The notes under the pieces were generated by a model. That model saw nothing but the letters and a program-made list of their open reading frames with translations, had not been told where the DNA came from and made no database searches. A program made the position numbers and the translations under genes. Source: an uncultured Porphyromonadaceae bacterium (GTDB taxonomy: Bacteria; Bacteroidota; Bacteroidia; Bacteroidales; Muribaculaceae). Taken from it: a stretch of 26,524 nt of DNA. The stretch is taken from NCBI GenBank assembly GCA_937892215.1, contig CALAVE010000022.1:1-26524 (forward strand). Direction: 5' to 3'. Below, in pieces: positions 25,485-26,524 of this stretch (positions are counted from its first letter, which is position 1; each line of letters starts with the position of its first letter).

Positions 25485-25766
25485 TTATTTCTTTTTCTTG
25501 AAATAGTCGTTGTACATCTTAATGCCGAAGATAACGGCGCTGCAGAGGGTGGTGATGAGGTTGGTGAGGAAGAGAGCCCATCCCTTTTCCCAACCGAGCA
25601 TCCATCCCTGGCACATGAAGCAGATTCCGCCGATTCCAATCATGAGGAAAGTTGGCAGCGCGATGTCGTCGGTTTTACGAGTACGCATAGTTTGAATGGC
25701 CTGAGGCAGATAGCCCAGGATAAGTCCGATGCTGGCACCCCAGCCTAATAAATCGAATAAACTCAT
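25485..25766 (-). CDS. SemiSWEET-type PQ-loop sugar transporter
   Basis: A 93-residue membrane protein with three predicted helices (about 7-23, 40-60 and 64-84). A PQ-loop motif GYLPQ (18-22) is followed by TMRTRKTDDIALPTF, as in SemiSWEETs. These dimerise to form a sugar facilitator equal to half of a eukaryotic SWEET. The basic tail (YFKKKK) is cytosolic. The length is typical of the family. It is a single gene facing the glycosyltransferase. Nothing ties it to the glucan locus beyond lying on the same fragment, though glucose or disaccharide movement is a reasonable idea. Confidence 0.9.
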   Translation of the reverse strand: MSLFDLLGWGASIGLILGYLPQAIQTMRTRKTDDIALPTFLMIGIGGICFMCQGWMLGWEKGWALFLTNLITTLCSAVIFGIKMYNDYFKKKK

Positions 25767-26010
25767 AGTTTCTAAAAGTTCTAAAAGGTTTATGATAATT
25801 GAATAATTGGGTCAAAGTTACGAAAAAAAACAAAATTGTGAAAAAAAGATGTTGAAAAAAGGGAAAAAGGATATTAAATTGCGGAGGAAAAGAGAAAATC
25901 AGGAATTTGCATTTTTGTTTAATAATTCCGTGCGGAGCATGTTTAAGTAGCATATTTAGAGAATATTTGTTTGGGTTACGTTTAGAAGGGTAGCCATGCA
26001 AGCATACAGT
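25767..26010. other. AT-rich stretch without a recognisable gene
   Basis: Apart from a likely SemiSWEET promoter on the minus strand (TAACTTTG, 25813-25820), this stretch is A-rich with runs of A and no convincing start, domain or repeat. It separates the SemiSWEET from the gene remnant at the right end. Confidence 0.6.
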
Positions 26011-26045
26011 CCCTCAACCCCCACAACCCCACAAGATACCCCCCC
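26011..26045 (-). other. potential G-quadruplex tract on the minus strand
   Basis: The plus strand has four C runs of 3, 5, 4 and 7 bases (26011-13, 26018-22, 26027-30, 26039-45) with spacers of 4, 4 and 8. The complementary strand therefore meets the usual four-run G-quadruplex rule. Folding is not shown. Confidence 0.5.
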
Positions 26046-26081
26046 TCAACCTCCTCAACCTCCAAGCGAGAGGATGCTAAG

Positions 26082-26309
26082 TTGAAACGGTTGAGGACAT
26101 TATTATCTGCAGTAGGAGAAAATGGTGCTAGCCTGAAAGTTCTTATGGAAGCGATGCAACGTAAAGACAGGAAGGGGTTCGTTTCCACATATATTACACC
26201 TAACATAGAGACCGGATATATAGCCATGTTATACCCTGAAACGCCTAATCATCCTATGCAATCGTACTACTTGACCAACAAGGGCAGAGAAACATTGAAA
26301 AATCTTTGA
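26082..26309 (+). pseudogene. C-terminal remnant of a Fic- or AlbA_2-type winged-helix protein
   Basis: A 75-codon frame beginning at a TTG and running on upstream as an open, proline- and serine-rich frame to 25986 (stop at 25983-25985). The block LMEAMQRKDRKGFVSTYI...GYIAMLYP..PNHPMQSYYLTNKGRETL looks like the winged-helix end of Bacteroidetes Fic proteins and of large AlbA_2 (RecG-like) ATP-binding proteins. In those, a Thr/Ser-rich linker also comes just before it. The N-terminal catalytic part is missing here, so I read it as a leftover from deletion or rearrangement. A real small DNA-binding protein from the TTG is possible. Confidence 0.55.
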
Positions 26310-26469
26310 TTGCAAATTCTATTTTCCTTTGCGGGGTGGAATGTGTTAATACACAATAATTTATTGGTTTAAGATGGGGCGAAAGAGTGTATGTGTAATG
26401 GTGGGGGATTGTAGTGTGGGCGGGGGATGTGTGGATGGAGAAAATAGCATTGACAGCGGTGATGTGTTG
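26310..26469. other. G-rich intergenic DNA before the right terminal repeat
   Basis: No gene is seen. A weak hairpin (TGTGT/ACACA, about 26342-26355) follows the remnant. Between 26390 and 26440 the plus strand turns G-rich, with runs of 5, 3 and 5 G. This is the opposite strand bias to the C-rich tract at 26011-26060. Confidence 0.5.
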
Positions 26470-26524
26470 TCACGGCAACCGCATCAAAATTTGAGATTGC
26501 CGATTAGTTCTTTCAAGTAATCTT
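26470..26524. repeat. right copy of the perfect 55-bp terminal inverted repeat
   Basis: This is the exact reverse complement of 1-55. See the left copy for structure and for the caution that it may reflect an assembly-graph end. Confidence 0.95.

Noticed and set aside
26390..26440. Plus-strand G-quadruplex
   Set aside because: Only three runs of three or more G are present. A two-layer fold is possible but too weak to call.
1..26524. The terminal inverted repeats as ends of a transposon
   Set aside because: No transposase, integrase or cargo pattern lies near either end, no target-site duplication can be seen, and the repeat length fits a k-mer overlap. Kept only as a repeat.

Overview
The window looks like a Bacteroidales chromosome fragment, most likely Prevotellaceae or a relative. 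The pointers are a SusC/SusD pair with SusE/SusF-type lipoproteins, lipoprotein signals followed by acidic residues, promoters of the Bacteroidetes type (TTTG / TAnnTTTG), a BspA-type leucine-rich-repeat protein, and T9SS-like C-terminal tails on secreted hydrolases. No rRNA, tRNA, CRISPR array, intact transposase or phage gene was seen.

Left part (1-4670, minus strand): two tandem paralogous lipoproteins that look like clan GH-A (beta/alpha)8 hydrolases of the DUF5722 type, each with an N-terminal beta-sandwich region. Centre (4825-22741): an alpha-glucan utilisation locus. A LacI-family regulator diverges from susC-susD-susE-susF. A large multi-CBM GH13 amylase, an LRR protein, and a second GH13 amylase overlapping a GH53 galactanase follow. 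Right part (22850-25770): housekeeping or unrelated genes (YchF, a Rieske-like lipoprotein, a GT2 glycosyltransferase, a SemiSWEET). The far right holds a C-terminal gene remnant between C-rich and G-rich tracts.

How it probably works: SusD/E/F and the CBM-bearing amylases bind starch at the surface. The two GH13 enzymes cut it, and SusC imports the maltooligosaccharides with TonB energy. GH53 adds beta-1,4-galactan cleavage to the same output. The regulator appears to use a 16-bp CpG-centred operator found four times in intergenic DNA: before susC, before GH13 no. 1, after GH13 no. 1, and before GH13 no. 2. Each copy lies 61 or 62 bp (centre to first base) upstream of a TAnnTTTG box. That fixed upstream position suggests activation. 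The copy between lacI and susC also covers the -33 box of the lacI promoter, suggesting autorepression. The third copy drives a promoter that runs straight into a strong hairpin, which predicts a short RNA of about 80 nt.

The two ends of the window are a perfect 55-bp inverted repeat. This marks a repeated or invertible sequence, or an assembly-graph end (55 is a common k-mer size). No searches were run. Family calls rest on motifs read by eye.
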